A DNA stretch of 64,000 bases from Klenkia taihuensis (lineage in GTDB: Bacteria; Actinomycetota; Actinomycetes; Mycobacteriales; Geodermatophilaceae): the NCBI RefSeq assembly GCF_900112525.1, contig NZ_FOMD01000001.1, forward strand, positions 992,001 to 1,056,000. Direction: 5' to 3'. Under the pieces are notes generated by a model. It did no database searches and was not told the DNA's origin. It saw nothing but the letters and a program-made list of their open reading frames with translations. Positions 9,413 to 20,846 of this stretch are shown piece after piece; position 1 is the stretch's first letter; every line of letters begins with the position of its first letter. A program made the translations under genes and the position numbers.

Positions 9413-10419
9413 GCGCGCTGCCGGGGTCCGCCGAGGGGACGGCGGTCACGGGCCTGGACTCCAGTGCCGTCGAGGTGCACGAGGACCTGCCGCCGCTGAC
9501 CGAGACCACGCGCACCGAGTGCCGCGAGATCATGGCGCGCTACCCGGTGCCCCGCTCGGCGCTGCTGCCGATGCTGCACCTGGTGCAGTCCGTGCAGGGC
9601 TACGTCACCCCCGAGGGCGTGGCGCTGTGCGCGCAGGAGCTGGGCCTGACCAAGGCCGAGGTCGGCGCGGTCGCGACGTTCTACACGATGTTCAAGCGCC
9701 GCCCCACCGGCCGGCACCTGGTCAGCGTCTGCACCAACACGCTGTGCGCCGTCCTGGGCGGGCAGCGGATCTTCGACGCGGTGGCCGGCGAGCTGGGCGT
9801 GCACCACGACGAGACCACCGCCGACGGCTCGATCACCCTCGAGCACGCCGAGTGCCTGGCCGCCTGCGACTACGCACCGGTCGTGACCGTGGACTACGAG
9901 TTCTACGACCAGCAGGACGTCGGCTCCGCCCTCGAACTGGTCGCCGCGCTCCGCCGCGGGGAGAAGCCCGACCCCACCCGCGGGGCGCCGCTGACCGACT
10001 TCCGCGGCATCTCCCGCCAGCTCGCCGGGTTCAGCCAGCACGCCGACGACGCCGCCGCCCGCGCCGCCGTCGACGGGCCCAGCGCCGGCGTCCCCACCCT
10101 GCGCGGGGTCCGGCTGGCCGCCGAGCGCGGCGAGAGCGCCCCCGCCATGCCGGACGCGGAGCCCCGGCCGGGTGCCGACGCCGCAGCCCCAGCCGCCGTC
10201 CGCCCCGACGCCGACGGCGGCCGGACGCCGGGTGCCGCCGCCGCGGACACCCAGGTGGCCGCCGCGGACAACCCCGCCGAGCGCTCCGGCGCCGAGCAGA
10301 ACCACCCCGACCGCGCCGAGCCGGCCGGCCGCGAGGCCGCCGACCGCGACGCACCCGCCCCCGACGCCGACGGCCAGGCCCAGTCCGGGTCCGGCACGTC
10401 CGTCCCGCGAGAGGTCTGA
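9409..10419 (+). CDS. nuoE: NADH-quinone oxidoreductase subunit E with long C-terminal tail
   Basis: This subunit carries the [2Fe-2S] cluster N1a next to NuoF. Ligands are the C-x4-C of VCTNTLC and the C-x3-C of [10 protein letters not shown]. At 336 residues it is roughly twice the E. coli length. Residues beyond about 200 form a low-complexity Ala/Asp/Pro/Glu-rich tail with no recognised domain. Codon use in the tail is as GC-rich as in the core, so a frameshift artefact is unlikely. It lies in the nuo operon, with its stop three bases before the nuoF ATG. Confidence 0.95.
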
Positions 10420-10422
10420 CCC

Positions 10423-11751
10423 ATGCCGCTCACACCTGTGCTGACCAGCCGGTTCGCCGAGCCGCGCAGCTGGACCATCGAGACCTACGAGCGCACCGAG
10501 GGCTACTCGGCCTGGCGGACCGCGCTGGGCATGACGCCCGACGAGCTGGTCACCCTGGTCAAGGACTCCGGCCTGCGCGGCCGCGGCGGCGCCGGCTTCC
10601 CCACGGGCATGAAGTGGAGCTTCATCCCGCAGCCCAAGCCGGGGGAGACCCCCACCGGCCCGGCCGCGAAGCCCAAGTACCTGGTGGTCAACGCCGACGA
10701 GGGCGAGCCCGGCACCTGCAAGGACGTGCCGCTGATGATGGCCGACCCGCACTCGCTGGTGGAGGGCGTGGCCATCGCCTCCTACGCGATCCGCTGCTCC
10801 TACGCCGTCGTCTACGTGCGCGGCGAGGCGGTGCACGCGCACCGCCGGCTGCAGGCCGCCGTCGCCGAGGCCTACGCCGCCGGCCACCTGGGCCGCGACG
10901 TGCACGGCTCCGGCGTCGACCTCGACGTCGTCGTGCACGCCGGCGCGGGCGCCTACATCTGCGGCGAGGAGACCGCGCTGCTGGACTCCCTGGAGGGCCG
11001 CCGCGGCCAGCCCCGGCTCAAGCCGCCCTTCCCCGCCGTCGCCGGCCTCTACGGCGCCCCGACGGTGGTGAACAACGTGGAGACGCTGGCCAGCGTGCCG
11101 TTCGTGGTGCGCGGCGGGTCGGCCTGGTTCAAGGAGTTCGGCCCGGAGAAGTCGCCCGGCCCCAAGATCTACTCGATCTCTGGCCGGGTCGTGCACCCCG
11201 GCCAGTACGAGGCCCCCATGGGGACGACGATGCGCGAGCTGCTGGAGATGGCCGGCGGCGTGCGGCCCGGGCACGAGCTGAAGTTCTGGACGCCGGGTGG
11301 CTCGTCGACGCCGTACTTCACCGCGGAGCACCTCGACGTCCCGCTGGACTTCGACTCGGTCGCCGCGGCCGGCTCGATGCTGGGCACCACCGCGCTGATG
11401 GTCTTCGACGAGACCGACTCGATCGTCGAGGCCACCCTGCGGTTCACCGAGTTCTACGCGCACGAGAGCTGCGGCAAGTGCACCCCCTGCCGGGAGGGCA
11501 CGTACTGGCTGGTCCAGATCTTGGAACGGCTGGTCGCCGGGCACGGCAGCGCGCGCGACCTGGACCTGCTCACCGACACCTGCGACAACATCCTGGGCCG
11601 GTCGTTCTGCGCGCTGGGCGACGGCGCCACCAGCTGCATCGCCTCCAGCCTGAAGTACTTCAAGGACGACTACGTGGCGCTGCTGCCGCCCGACGAGCAG
11701 GGCCGCCTGGGTCGGACGCTCAAGCTCGAGCCCGTGGGAGCCATGGCATGA
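10423..11751 (+). CDS. nuoF: NADH-quinone oxidoreductase subunit F (NADH-binding)
   Basis: This 442-residue flavoprotein oxidises NADH at the tip of complex I. It shows the FMN/NADH glycine-rich motif [13 protein letters not shown], then [13 protein letters not shown], and [19 protein letters not shown]. The [4Fe-4S] N3 ligands are in [13 protein letters not shown] plus the distal Cys of FCALGDGA. Its stop overlaps the nuoG ATG by three bases. With NuoE and NuoG it forms the NADH dehydrogenase module, showing that this complex uses NADH directly. Confidence 0.97.
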   Translation: MPLTPVLTSRFAEPRSWTIETYERTEGYSAWRTALGMTPDELVTLVKDSGLRGRGGAGFPTGMKWSFIPQPKPGETPTGPAAKPKYLVVNADEGEPGTCKDVPLMMADPHSLVEGVAIASYAIRCSYAVVYVRGEAVHAHRRLQAAVAEAYAAGHLGRDVHGSGVDLDVVVHAGAGAYICGEETALLDSLEGRRGQPRLKPPFPAVAGLYGAPTVVNNVETLASVPFVVRGGSAWFKEFGPEKSPGPKIYSISGRVVHPGQYEAPMGTTMRELLEMAGGVRPGHELKFWTPGGSSTPYFTAEHLDVPLDFDSVAAAGSMLGTTALMVFDETDSIVEATLRFTEFYAHESCGKCTPCREGTYWLVQILERLVAGHGSARDLDLLTDTCDNILGRSFCALGDGATSCIASSLKYFKDDYVALLPPDEQGRLGRTLKLEPVGAMA

Positions 11752-14213
11752 CCACCCCCGAGCCCGCCCCCGCCCAGGTCCCCGCCGTCCCCGGGCCGCA
11801 CACGCCCGAGGACCACGTCCGGCTGACCATCGACGGCTTCGACGTCGCGGTGCCGGGGGGCACGCTGATCATCCGGGCCGCCGAGCAGATCGGCGTGCAG
11901 ATCCCACGGTTCTGCGACCACCCGCTGCTGGAGCCGGTCGGCGCCTGCCGGCAGTGCCTGGTCGAGGTCGAGGGCCAGCGCAAGCCGGTCGCCTCCTGCA
12001 CCGTCCCCGTCGCCCCCGACATGGTGGTCAGGACCCAGCTGACCAGCGAGGTCGCCGAGGGCGCGCAGGCCGGCACCCTGGAGCTGCTGCTGGTCAACCA
12101 CCCGCTGGACTGCCCGGTCTGCGACAAGGGCGGGGAGTGCCCGCTGCAGAACCAGGCGATGAGCAACGGCCACGCCGAGAGCCGCTTCGAGGGCACCAAG
12201 CGCACCTACCCCAAGCCGCTGCCGATCAGCTCGCAGGTGCTGCTGGACCGTGAGCGGTGCGTGCTGTGCGCCCGCTGCACCCGCTTCTCCCAGCAGGTGG
12301 CCGGCGACCCGTTCATCGAGCTGTTCGACCGGGGCGCCCTGCAGCAGGTCAGCATCTACGAGGACGAGCCCTTCGAGTCCTACTTCTCCGGCAACACCGT
12401 GCAGATCTGCCCGGTCGGGGCGCTGACCAGCGCGGCCTACCGCTTCCGGTCGCGCCCCTTCGACCTGCGCAGCGAGCCCAGCACCTGCGAGCACTGCGCC
12501 TCGGGCTGCGCCCAGCGCACCGACTACCGCCGCGGCACCGTGCTGCGCCGGCTGGCCGGCGACGACCCCGCGGTCAACACCGAGTGGAACTGCGACAAGG
12601 GCCGGTTCGCCTTCCGGTACGCCGCGGCCAACGAGCGGCTCACCACGCCGCTGGTCCGGCGCGACGGCGAGCTGGTGCCGGCGTCCTGGCCCGAGGCCTG
12701 GGCCGCCGCGGCCGCGGGCCTGGCCGCCGCCCGCGAGGCCGGCGGGGTCGGCGTGCTGCCCGGCGGCCGGCTCACCGTAGAGGACGCCTACGCCTACGCC
12801 AAGTTCGCCCGCGTCGCGCTGGGCACCCACGACGTCGACGCCCGGGCCCGCGCGCACTCCGCCGAGGAGCTGGCCTTCCTGGCCGCGCACGTCGCCGGCA
12901 CGGCCCCGGGCGCCGGCGCGGTCACCTACGACGAGCTCGCCGCCGCGCCCGCCGTGCTCGTGGTCGGGTTCGAGCCGGAGGAGGAGTCGCCGATCGTCTT
13001 CCTGCGGCTGCGCCGGGCGGTCCGCGAGCGGGCGCTGCCGGTCTTCGACGTCGCACCCTTCGCCACGCCCGCGGACGAGAAGCTGGACGCCGTCCTGCTG
13101 GCGACCCCGCCCGGGATGGAGGCCGCCGTCCTGCGGGCGCTGGCCACCGAGTCCGCCGGCGGCGTCGGCGCGCAGGCCGCGACCGCGCTGCGCGCCGAGG
13201 GCGCGGTCGTGCTGGCCGGCGAGCGGCTGGCCGAGGTGCCCGGAGCGCTGTCCGCGCTCTCGGCGCTGGCCGCCGCCTCCGGCGCCCGCATCGCCTGGGT
13301 GCCCCGGCGGGCCGGCGAGCGCGGCGCCGTCGAGGTCGGTGCGCTGCCGAACCTGCTGCCCGGCGGGCGGGGCGTCGCCGACGCCGCCGACCGCGCCGAC
13401 GTCGAGGCCGCCTGGGGCGTGGAGCTGCCCCGCAAGGAGGGCCGCGACGTCACCGGCATCCTGCAGGCCGCCCGCGACGGCCGGCTGGGCGGGCTGCTGG
13501 TCGGCGGCGTCGACCCCGCCGACGCGCCCGACCCGGCGCTGGCGGAGGCCGCGCTGGCCGCCGCCGGGTTCGTGGTCAGCCTCGAGCTGTTCGGCACCGC
13601 GGTCACCGCGCACGCCGACGTCGTGCTCCCGGTCGCCGCGGCACCGGAGAAGGCCGGCAGCTACCTGGACTGGGAGGGCCGGGTGCGGCCCTTCGACGCC
13701 ACCCTGCACGGCAGCGGCCAGCTCACCGACGCCCGGGTGCTCACCGGGCTGGCCGACGCGATGGGGGTGGCCCTCGGGCTGACCACCGTGGACGCCGCCC
13801 GCCGGGAGCTGGTCGCGCTCGGCGGTGCCGGGCGCAGCCGCGAGGTCCGCGGGCTGGACGTCGCGCCCGCCGGCAGCCCGCGGCTGGGCGCCGACCAGGC
13901 CGTGCTGGCCAGCTGGCGCCAGCTGCTGGACGACGGCACGCTCCAGCGCGACGAGCCGGCGCTGGCCGGCACCGCCCGCCCGCCGGTGGTCCGGCTGGCC
14001 GAGGAGGCCGCCCTGCGCCTCGGCGTCGCCGACGGCGAGCGGGTCACCGTCACCGGGCACACCGGCTCCATCACGCTGCCCGCCCGCATCACCGACATGC
14101 CCGACCGGGTGGTCTGGCTGCCGATGCGCTCCCCGGGGAGCCACGTCCGCACCGACCTCGGCACCGCCCCGGGCGGGGTCGTCACGATCAGCGCCGCAGG
14201 GGGCACGGCATGA
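11748..14213 (+). CDS. nuoG: NADH-quinone oxidoreductase subunit G
   Basis: This 821-residue iron-sulfur subunit has an N-terminal ferredoxin fold with Cys in PRFCDHP, GACRQC and VASC (N1b). The His/Cys cluster follows in [17 protein letters not shown] (N5), then two-cluster-type CVLCARC. The C-x2-C-x3-C set CEHCASGC with a later Cys (NCDKGRF) marks cluster N7, found only in some bacteria. The remainder is a molybdopterin-oxidoreductase-like fold without obvious cofactor residues. It starts inside the nuoF stop and its stop overlaps nuoH. Confidence 0.96.
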   Translation: MTTPEPAPAQVPAVPGPHTPEDHVRLTIDGFDVAVPGGTLIIRAAEQIGVQIPRFCDHPLLEPVGACRQCLVEVEGQRKPVASCTVPVAPDMVVRTQLTSEVAEGAQAGTLELLLVNHPLDCPVCDKGGECPLQNQAMSNGHAESRFEGTKRTYPKPLPISSQVLLDRERCVLCARCTRFSQQVAGDPFIELFDRGALQQVSIYEDEPFESYFSGNTVQICPVGALTSAAYRFRSRPFDLRSEPSTCEHCASGCAQRTDYRRGTVLRRLAGDDPAVNTEWNCDKGRFAFRYAAANERLTTPLVRRDGELVPASWPEAWAAAAAGLAAAREAGGVGVLPGGRLTVEDAYAYAKFARVALGTHDVDARARAHSAEELAFLAAHVAGTAPGAGAVTYDELAAAPAVLVVGFEPEEESPIVFLRLRRAVRERALPVFDVAPFATPADEKLDAVLLATPPGMEAAVLRALATESAGGVGAQAATALRAEGAVVLAGERLAEVPGALSALSALAAASGARIAWVPRRAGERGAVEVGALPNLLPGGRGVADAADRADVEAAWGVELPRKEGRDVTGILQAARDGRLGGLLVGGVDPADAPDPALAEAALAAAGFVVSLELFGTAVTAHADVVLPVAAAPEKAGSYLDWEGRVRPFDATLHGSGQLTDARVLTGLADAMGVALGLTTVDAARRELVALGGAGRSREVRGLDVAPAGSPRLGADQAVLASWRQLLDDGTLQRDEPALAGTARPPVVRLAEEAALRLGVADGERVTVTGHTGSITLPARITDMPDRVVWLPMRSPGSHVRTDLGTAPGGVVTISAAGGTA

Positions 14214-15673
14214 ACGACTCCCCGACCCTGGCCGACTTCGGCCAGGACGTCTGGTGGCTCGTGCTCATCAAGATCGTCGGCGTGTTCGGCCTGCTGGTCG
14301 TCATGACGCTGTTCGCGATCGTGTTCGAGCGCAAGGTCGTCGCCCGCATGCAGCAGCGCTCCGGCCCCAACCGGGTCGGCCCGCGCGGCTACCTCCAGAG
14401 CCTGGCCGACGGCCTGAAGCTCGCGTTCAAGGAGGACATCATGCCGGCGCTGGCCGACAAGCCGGTGTACTTCCTGGCCCCGGTCATCGCCACCATCCCG
14501 GCGTTCCTGGCGTTCTCGGTCATCCCGCTGGGCCCGGAGGTCTCGATCCTCGGCGAGCGCACGCCGCTGCAGCTCATCGATGCCCCCATCGGCGTGCTGG
14601 TGGTGCTGGCCTGCTCGGCCATGGGCGTCTACGGGATCGTGCTCGGCGGCTGGGCCTCGGGCTCCACCTACCCGCTGCTGGGCAGCCTGCGCAGCGCCGC
14701 CCAGATGGTCAGCTACGAGATCGCGATGGGTCTGTCGATCGTCGCGGTGTTCCTCTACGCCGGGACGATGAGCACCTCGGAGATCGTCGCCGCCCAGGCC
14801 GGGGACAACCGGCTGGACTTCTTCGGCCTCACCTTCGACGGACCCAGCTGGTACGCCGTCCTGCTGCCGGTCAGCTTCATCATCTACGTCATCGCGGTGG
14901 TGGGGGAGACCAACCGGGCGCCCTTCGACCTCCCCGAGGCCGAGTCCGAGCTGGTCGGCGGGTTCCACACCGAGTACTCCTCGCTGAAGTTCGCGCTCTT
15001 CTTCCTCGCCGAGTACGTCAACATGGTCACCGTCTCCGCGCTGGCCGCGACGCTGTTCCTCGGCGGCTGGCGGGCGCCGTGGCCGATCTCGATCTGGGAC
15101 GGCGCCAACTCCGGCTGGTGGCCGCTGCTGTGGTTCCTGCTCAAGGTCGTCGCCGCGCTGTTCGTGTTCATCTGGCTGCGCGGCACGCTGCCCCGGCTGC
15201 GCTACGACCAGTTCATGCGCTTCGGCTGGAAGGTGCTGGTCCCGACCGCGCTGGTGTGGATCCTCGCCGTCGCCACCATGCGCACCGTCTCGCGGGAGTA
15301 CGACCTGTCCAGCGGCGAGGTGGCCGTCTACGTCGGGCTGCCGATCGCCGCGGTGGTGCTGGGGGTGCTGCTGGTGGCCTCCCGCAAGAGCAACGAGCCC
15401 ACCCGGATCGCCGCGGTCGCCGCCGCCGCCGGGTCGACCAACCCCACCGAGCCCGAGGTGCTGCCCCCGGTCCGCACCGGCGGTGCCCGGCACCGGCCGG
15501 CCCAGCGCAGCGGACCGGCCCGCGCCGAGGGCGGGTTCCCCATCCCGCCGATGGACCTCGTGGTGCCGCCCTCGCCCCGCCTGGCCAGCAAGGAGCCGGT
15601 CGCCGCCGGCGCCCCCGTGGCCTCGGGGCGACGCCGCCCCAGCCCCACCCCCCGGAAGGACGACGATGCCTGA
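14210..15673 (+). CDS. nuoH: NADH-quinone oxidoreductase subunit H with C-terminal extension
   Basis: This membrane subunit forms the heel of complex I and part of the quinone chamber. Family blocks include [54 protein letters not shown] and [13 protein letters not shown]. At 487 residues it exceeds the E. coli protein (about 325). The last 90 or so residues after the final helix form a Pro/Ala/Arg-rich cytoplasmic tail ending in a basic-acidic stretch. The gene overlaps nuoG by four and nuoI by eight bases. Confidence 0.96.
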   Translation: MNDSPTLADFGQDVWWLVLIKIVGVFGLLVVMTLFAIVFERKVVARMQQRSGPNRVGPRGYLQSLADGLKLAFKEDIMPALADKPVYFLAPVIATIPAFLAFSVIPLGPEVSILGERTPLQLIDAPIGVLVVLACSAMGVYGIVLGGWASGSTYPLLGSLRSAAQMVSYEIAMGLSIVAVFLYAGTMSTSEIVAAQAGDNRLDFFGLTFDGPSWYAVLLPVSFIIYVIAVVGETNRAPFDLPEAESELVGGFHTEYSSLKFALFFLAEYVNMVTVSALAATLFLGGWRAPWPISIWDGANSGWWPLLWFLLKVVAALFVFIWLRGTLPRLRYDQFMRFGWKVLVPTALVWILAVATMRTVSREYDLSSGEVAVYVGLPIAAVVLGVLLVASRKSNEPTRIAAVAAAAGSTNPTEPEVLPPVRTGGARHRPAQRSGPARAEGGFPIPPMDLVVPPSPRLASKEPVAAGAPVASGRRRPSPTPRKDDDA

Positions 15674-16250
15674 CCTGACCCCCGAGGAGCGGCGCGGCGG
15701 CGAGGTCGAGCAGGCCGGCGGCACCCGCTCCGCGCCGGCCCCCCGCACCAGCCGGCTGCCCGGCCCCGCGCAGGGCTTCGGCGTCACCTTCTCGACGATG
15801 TTCAAGAAGGTGACCACCGAGCAGTACCCGGACGAGCCCAAGGTGACCAAGCCGCGCTACCACGGCCGGCACGTGCTCAACCGGCACCCCGACGGGCTGG
15901 AGAAGTGCGTCGGCTGCGAGCTGTGCGCCTGGGCCTGCCCGGCCGACGCCATCTACGTCGAGGGCGGCACCAACACCGAGGAGCAGCGCTTCTCCCCGGG
16001 GGAGCGGTACGGGCGGATCTACCAGATCAACTACCTGCGCTGCATCTTCTGCGGCCTGTGCATCGAGGCCTGCCCGACCCGCTCGCTGACCATGAGCAAC
16101 GACTTCGAGCTGGCCGACGACTCCCGCGGCGACCTGGTCTACACCAAGGAGCAGCTGATGGCCCCGCTGCTGCCGGGCATGGAGCAGCCCCCGCACCCCA
16201 TGCGCCTGGGGGACGACGAGAAGGACTACTACCTGCGGGCAGGCTCGTGA
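15666..16250 (+). CDS. nuoI: NADH-quinone oxidoreductase subunit I
   Basis: This 194-residue ferredoxin-type subunit carries two [4Fe-4S] clusters (N6a, N6b), shown by [12 protein letters not shown] and [12 protein letters not shown]. It connects the NuoG side to NuoB. ATG 15666 lies eight bases inside the nuoH end. The first 35 residues, rich in Arg, Gly and Pro, are a variable leader before [12 protein letters not shown]. Length is normal for actinobacteria. Confidence 0.96.
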   Translation: MPDLTPEERRGGEVEQAGGTRSAPAPRTSRLPGPAQGFGVTFSTMFKKVTTEQYPDEPKVTKPRYHGRHVLNRHPDGLEKCVGCELCAWACPADAIYVEGGTNTEEQRFSPGERYGRIYQINYLRCIFCGLCIEACPTRSLTMSNDFELADDSRGDLVYTKEQLMAPLLPGMEQPPHPMRLGDDEKDYYLRAGS

Positions 16251-17059
16251 TGGGGGCCGGCATCGAGATCGGGACGGCGGAGACCGTCGTCTTCTGGATC
16301 CTCGGCCCCATCGCCCTGGCCGGCGCGCTGGGCATGGTGTTCGCCCGCAACGCCGTGCACTCGGCGCTGTTCCTGGTGAACACGATGCTGGCGCTGGGCG
16401 TGTTCTACGTCGTCCAGGAGGCGCCGTTCCTCGGCGCGGTGCAGATCATCGTCTACACCGGCGCGATCATGATCCTGTTCCTGTTCGTGCTCATGCTGGT
16501 CGGCCGCGACTCCTCGGACTCGGTCGTGGAGACCCTGCGCGGGCAGCGGGTGGCGGCCACGGTGCTGGGCATCGGCTTCGCCGGCCTGGTCGGCGCGGGC
16601 ATCGCCCGGGCCACCGAGGGCATGGTGGTCACCGGCCTGGAGGGCGTGCAGGGCGGCGCCGGCGGCGCGGCCGACGGCAACATCGAGGCCATCGCCGGGC
16701 TGCTGTTCACCCGCTACCTGCTGGCCTTCGAGGTGACCAGCGCGCTGCTCATCACCGCCGCGGTCGGCGCCATGGTGCTCGCGCACATCGAGCGCGAACC
16801 CGGCAGCCGGCTGACCCAGAAGGAGCGCTCGCGGGCCCGCTTCCTCACCAGCGACCACCCGCAGACCCTGCCCGGGCCCGGCGTCTACGCCCGGGCCAAC
16901 TCCATCGCCGCACCCGGCCGGCTGCCCGACGGCAGCCCGTCGGAGGCCAGCTACGCCACCGGTGTCGAGCCCCAGGTGGTGGAGGAGCTGCCCCCGGGCG
17001 ACCCCGCCGCGGGGGGCTCGGACGCCGCGCTCGGCACGACCCGGGGGACGGCCCGATGA
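16250..17059 (+). CDS. nuoJ: NADH-quinone oxidoreductase subunit J
   Basis: This 269-residue membrane subunit has five predicted helices. It contains the conserved segment [24 protein letters not shown], whose pi-bulge helix helps couple quinone reduction to proton pumping. A hydrophilic tail of about 80 residues follows the last helix (after AHIEREPGS). Either ATG 16250 (TGATG junction with nuoI) or the adjacent GTG 16247 may be used. The stop overlaps the nuoK ATG. Confidence 0.95.
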   Translation: MGAGIEIGTAETVVFWILGPIALAGALGMVFARNAVHSALFLVNTMLALGVFYVVQEAPFLGAVQIIVYTGAIMILFLFVLMLVGRDSSDSVVETLRGQRVAATVLGIGFAGLVGAGIARATEGMVVTGLEGVQGGAGGAADGNIEAIAGLLFTRYLLAFEVTSALLITAAVGAMVLAHIEREPGSRLTQKERSRARFLTSDHPQTLPGPGVYARANSIAAPGRLPDGSPSEASYATGVEPQVVEELPPGDPAAGGSDAALGTTRGTAR

Positions 17060-17355
17060 GCCTCACGAACTACCTGGTGCTGGCCGCGATCCTGTTCACC
17101 GTCGGCGCCGTGGGCGTGCTGGTGCGGCGCAACGCCATCGTGGTCTTCATGTGCATCGAGCTGATGCTCAACTCGGTGAACCTCACCCTGGTCACCTTCG
17201 CCCGGTCCACCGGCACCCTCGACGGCCAGGTCATCGCCTTCTTCGTCATGGTGGTCGCCGCGGCCGAGGTCGTGGTCGGGCTGGCGATCATCATGTCGAT
17301 CTACCGGACCCGCAGGTCGGCCTCGGTCGACGACGCGAACCTGCTGAAGTACTGA
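17056..17355 (+). CDS. nuoK: NADH-quinone oxidoreductase subunit K
   Basis: This 99-residue protein with three membrane helices is an MrpC-like antiporter subunit. The conserved glutamates needed for proton transfer appear in [14 protein letters not shown] and in the third helix ([13 protein letters not shown]). Length and charge placement are typical. It overlaps nuoJ by four bases and lies ten bases before the nuoL ATG, which has its own GAGGGCG ribosome site spanning the nuoK stop. Confidence 0.96.
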   Translation: MSLTNYLVLAAILFTVGAVGVLVRRNAIVVFMCIELMLNSVNLTLVTFARSTGTLDGQVIAFFVMVVAAAEVVVGLAIIMSIYRTRRSASVDDANLLKY

Positions 17356-17365
17356 GGGCGCCGAC

Positions 17366-19273
17366 ATGGACACCGTGCCCGCGACCGGGCTCCTCGCCGC
17401 CACCTGGCTGCTCATCGCGCTGCCGCTGGCCGGGGCCGCCGTCCTGCTGCTGGGCGGCAGGCGCACCGACCGGTGGGGCCACCTGCTGGCCATCGGCACC
17501 GTCACCGCCGCGTTCGTGCTCGCCGTGCTCTCCACGGTCGAGCTGGCCGGGCTCGACGAGCGCAGCGTCTCCGTCGACCTGTTCACCTTCGTCTCCACCG
17601 GGCAGCTCGACGTCAGCGCCGGGCTGCTCGTCGACCCGCTGTCCATGACCTTCGCGCTGCTGATCACCGGTGTCGGGGCGCTCATCCACGTCTACTCGGT
17701 GGGCTACATGGCCCACGACCCCGGCCGCCGGCGGTTCTTCGCCTACCTCAACCTGTTCGTCGCGGCGATGCTGCTGCTGGTGCTGGGCAACAGCTTCGTG
17801 GCCCTCTACGTGGGCTGGGAGGGCGTCGGCCTGGCGTCCTACCTGCTCATCGCGTTCTGGTACACCCGCCCGGCGGCGGCCACGGCCGCGAAGAAGGCGT
17901 TCGTGATGAACCGGGTCGGCGACGTCGGCCTGGCGCTGGCGATCTTCCTGATGTTCACCCAGCTCGGCACCACCTCCTACGAGGGCGTGCTCGGCTCGGC
18001 GGGGCTGCTGGCCGGGGGCACCGTCACCGCCATCGGCCTGCTCCTGCTGCTGGGCGCCTGCGGCAAGTCCGGGCAGTTCCCGCTGCAGGCCTGGCTGCCC
18101 GACGCCATGGAGGGCCCGACCCCGGTGTCGGCGCTCATCCACGCCGCGACGATGGTCACCGCCGGGGTCTACCTGATCGCCCGCTCGGCGCCGCTGTTCG
18201 ACGCCGCGCCCGCCGCGCAGACCGTCGTCGTCGTCATCGGCGCGGTCACGATCATGATCGGCGCGGTCGCCGGCTGCGCCTACGACGACATCAAGAAGGT
18301 GCTGGCCTGGTCCACGGTCAGCCAGATCGGCTACATGTTCCTGGCCGTCGGCCTGGGCCCCGTCGGCTACGCCGCCGGCATCGCCCACCTGCTCACCCAC
18401 GGCTTCTTCAAGGCCGGGCTGTTCCTGGGTGCGGGGTCGGTGATGCACGGCATGGGCGACCGCACCGACATGCGCCGCTTCGGCGGGCTGGCCACGACGA
18501 TGAAGACCACCTTCGTGACCTTCGGGCTGGGCTACCTGGCGCTCATCGGGTTCCCGTTCCTGTCCGGCTACTGGACCAAGGACGCGATCATCGAGGCCGC
18601 CTTCGACCGCGGCGGGGCCTCGGGCTGGGTCCTGGGCGGGGTCGCCGTCCTCGGCGCCGGGCTGACCGCGTTCTACATGACCCGGCTGGTGCTGCTCACC
18701 TTCTTCGGCGAGCCCCGCTGGGAGGACGGCGTGCACCCGCACGAGTCGCCCGCGGTGATGACCCTGCCCATGGTCGTGCTGGCCGTCGGCTCGGTGGCCG
18801 CGGGCTTCCTGCTCGTGGAGGCCTTCCCGCTGGCCGACTGGCTGGCCCCGGTGTTCGGGGAGCCCGAGGAGGCGGCCGCGCACGCGATCCCGCCGCTGGC
18901 GGTCAGCGTGCTGGTCACCGTCGTGGTGGCGCTGGGCGTGCTGGCCGCGTGGCTGCTGGTCGGCCGCCGGGAGGTGCCCACCACGGCCCCGGTCCGGGTG
19001 TCCGCGCCGGTGCGCGCCGCGCGAGCGGGCCTGTACGCCGACGCGGTCAACGAGGCGGTGTTCATGCGCCCGGGCATGCGGCTGGTCCGCGCCCTGCGGA
19101 TCGTCGACGACAAGGGCGTCGACGGCGTGGTCAACGGCATCGGCGCCGGTCTGGGCGGGTCCTCGGCCCGGCTGGGCCGCGCGCAGACCGGCTTCGTCCG
19201 GTCCTACGCCCTCGGCATGCTCGGCGGCGCCGTGCTCGTCGCGGGTGCCCTGCTGGCGGTGACGGCGGGATGA
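17366..19273 (+). CDS. nuoL: NADH-quinone oxidoreductase subunit L
   Basis: This 635-residue distal antiporter-like proton-pumping subunit has many membrane helices. Signatures include [18 protein letters not shown] with the key glutamate, [35 protein letters not shown], and [17 protein letters not shown]. The C-terminal part contains the lateral-helix region and a final helix. Length matches the family. A 31-base gap with an AAGGAG ribosome site separates it from nuoM, the largest spacer within the operon. Confidence 0.97.
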   Translation: MDTVPATGLLAATWLLIALPLAGAAVLLLGGRRTDRWGHLLAIGTVTAAFVLAVLSTVELAGLDERSVSVDLFTFVSTGQLDVSAGLLVDPLSMTFALLITGVGALIHVYSVGYMAHDPGRRRFFAYLNLFVAAMLLLVLGNSFVALYVGWEGVGLASYLLIAFWYTRPAAATAAKKAFVMNRVGDVGLALAIFLMFTQLGTTSYEGVLGSAGLLAGGTVTAIGLLLLLGACGKSGQFPLQAWLPDAMEGPTPVSALIHAATMVTAGVYLIARSAPLFDAAPAAQTVVVVIGAVTIMIGAVAGCAYDDIKKVLAWSTVSQIGYMFLAVGLGPVGYAAGIAHLLTHGFFKAGLFLGAGSVMHGMGDRTDMRRFGGLATTMKTTFVTFGLGYLALIGFPFLSGYWTKDAIIEAAFDRGGASGWVLGGVAVLGAGLTAFYMTRLVLLTFFGEPRWEDGVHPHESPAVMTLPMVVLAVGSVAAGFLLVEAFPLADWLAPVFGEPEEAAAHAIPPLAVSVLVTVVVALGVLAAWLLVGRREVPTTAPVRVSAPVRAARAGLYADAVNEAVFMRPGMRLVRALRIVDDKGVDGVVNGIGAGLGGSSARLGRAQTGFVRSYALGMLGGAVLVAGALLAVTAG

Positions 19274-19304
19274 GCAACCCCCCTCGGACGAAGGAGTCCC
19301 GGTC

Positions 19305-20846
19305 GTGAGCGACGTCCCCTGGCTGCTCACGATGATCGTGGTGCCCGCGGTCGGCGGTGCCGCGGTGGCCGCGCTGCCCAAGGGCCGCGACGCGCTGGCC
19401 AAGCAGGCCGCGCTCGCGGTCAGCCTGCTGGTGCTCGTCCTCGCCGTGCTGGCCACGGTCGCGTTCGACACCGGTGGCGAGCGGTTCCAGCTGACCACCG
19501 CGGTCGACTGGATCCCCGCCTTCGGGGTGCAGTTCGCGCTCGGCGTCGACGGCATCGCGCTGGTGATGCTGCTGCTCATCGGGGTCCTGGTGCCGGTCGT
19601 GGTCGTCGCGTCCTGGCGCGACACCGGCCCCGGCGGCCGCTCGATGAAGGCCTACTTCGCCTGGCTGCTGGTGCTCGAGTCGATGATGGTCGGCGTCTTC
19701 GCGGCCACCGACGTGTTCCTGTTCTACGTCTTCTTCGAGGCCATGCTCGTCCCGATGTACTTCATCATCGGCAGCTTCGGCGGGCCCCGCCGGCAGTACG
19801 CCGCGGTGAAGTTCTTCCTCTACAGCCTGCTCGGCGGGCTGGTCATGCTGGCCTCGGTCATCGGCCTGTACGTGGTGAGCAACTCCCAGATCGGCGAGGG
19901 CACCTTCGCCTTCGACGCGCTGCGCCAGCTCGACATCGACCCCGGTGTGCAGAAGCTGCTGTTCCTCGGCTTCTTCGTCGCCTTCGCCATCAAGGCCCCG
20001 CTGGTGCCCTTCCACACCTGGCTGCCCGACTCCGGCGCCGAGGCCCCGGTGGGCGGCGCGGTGCTGCTGGTCGGGGTGCTGGACAAGGTCGGCACCTTCG
20101 GCTTCATCCGCTACTGCCTGCCGCTGTTCCCCGACGCCTCCCGCACCTTCGCGCCCTGGATCCTGGGCCTGGCGGTGGCCGGCATCCTCTACGGCGCGCT
20201 GCTGGCGATGGGCCAGTCGGACATGAAGCGGCTGGTCACCTACACCTCGATCGCCCACTTCGGCTTCATCGCGCTGGGCATCTTCGCCTTCACCGCCGAG
20301 GGCGGGTCGGGCGCGGTGCTCTACATGGTCAACCACGGCATCTCGACCGGGATCCTGTTCCTCGTCGTCGGGATGGTCATCACCCGCGGCGGGTCGCGCA
20401 GCATCGCCGACTACGGCGGCATCGGGAAGAAGGCACCGGTGCTGGCCGGGGTGTTCCTGGTCGCCGGCCTGTCCAGCCTCGCGCTGCCGGGCACCAACAG
20501 CTTCGTGTCGGAGTTCCTGGTGCTGCTGGGCTCCTTCCCGACCCGCCCGGTGTTCACGATCGTCGCCACCGTCGGCATCGTGCTGGCCGCCCTCTACGTG
20601 CTGCTGCTCATCCAGCGGGCGGTGCACGGCCCGGCCCGCGGCAAGGTCACCGACACGGCCTTCCCCGACCTGCGCCGCCGCGAGATGGTGGTCGTCGCCC
20701 CGCTGCTGGCCCTGGTCATCGGCCTGGGCGTCTACCCGCAGCCCCTGCTGGACCTCATCAACCCGGCCGTGGCCGCCACCATGGGCGACATCGGCTCCGA
20801 CCCCGCGGGGACCCAGCCCGCCACCGCCGAGCAGGGGGCCAACTGA
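19305..20846 (+). CDS. nuoM: NADH-quinone oxidoreductase subunit M
   Basis: This 513-residue antiporter-like proton-pumping subunit shows FYVFFEAMLVPMYFIIGSFGG with the conserved Glu, KAPLVPFHTWLPDSGAEAPVGGAVLL and MKRLVTYTSIAHFGFI. These are the paired proton-channel motifs shared with NuoL and NuoN. GTG 19305 follows an AAGGAG ribosome site. Its stop shares one base with the nuoN ATG (TGATG). Confidence 0.97.
   Translation: MSDVPWLLTMIVVPAVGGAAVAALPKGRDALAKQAALAVSLLVLVLAVLATVAFDTGGERFQLTTAVDWIPAFGVQFALGVDGIALVMLLLIGVLVPVVVVASWRDTGPGGRSMKAYFAWLLVLESMMVGVFAATDVFLFYVFFEAMLVPMYFIIGSFGGPRRQYAAVKFFLYSLLGGLVMLASVIGLYVVSNSQIGEGTFAFDALRQLDIDPGVQKLLFLGFFVAFAIKAPLVPFHTWLPDSGAEAPVGGAVLLVGVLDKVGTFGFIRYCLPLFPDASRTFAPWILGLAVAGILYGALLAMGQSDMKRLVTYTSIAHFGFIALGIFAFTAEGGSGAVLYMVNHGISTGILFLVVGMVITRGGSRSIADYGGIGKKAPVLAGVFLVAGLSSLALPGTNSFVSEFLVLLGSFPTRPVFTIVATVGIVLAALYVLLLIQRAVHGPARGKVTDTAFPDLRRREMVVVAPLLALVIGLGVYPQPLLDLINPAVAATMGDIGSDPAGTQPATAEQGAN

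Noticed and set aside
17291-19624. 777-codon minus-strand frame opposite nuoL
   Set aside because: His/Gln/Arg-rich shadow of a well-conserved membrane gene.
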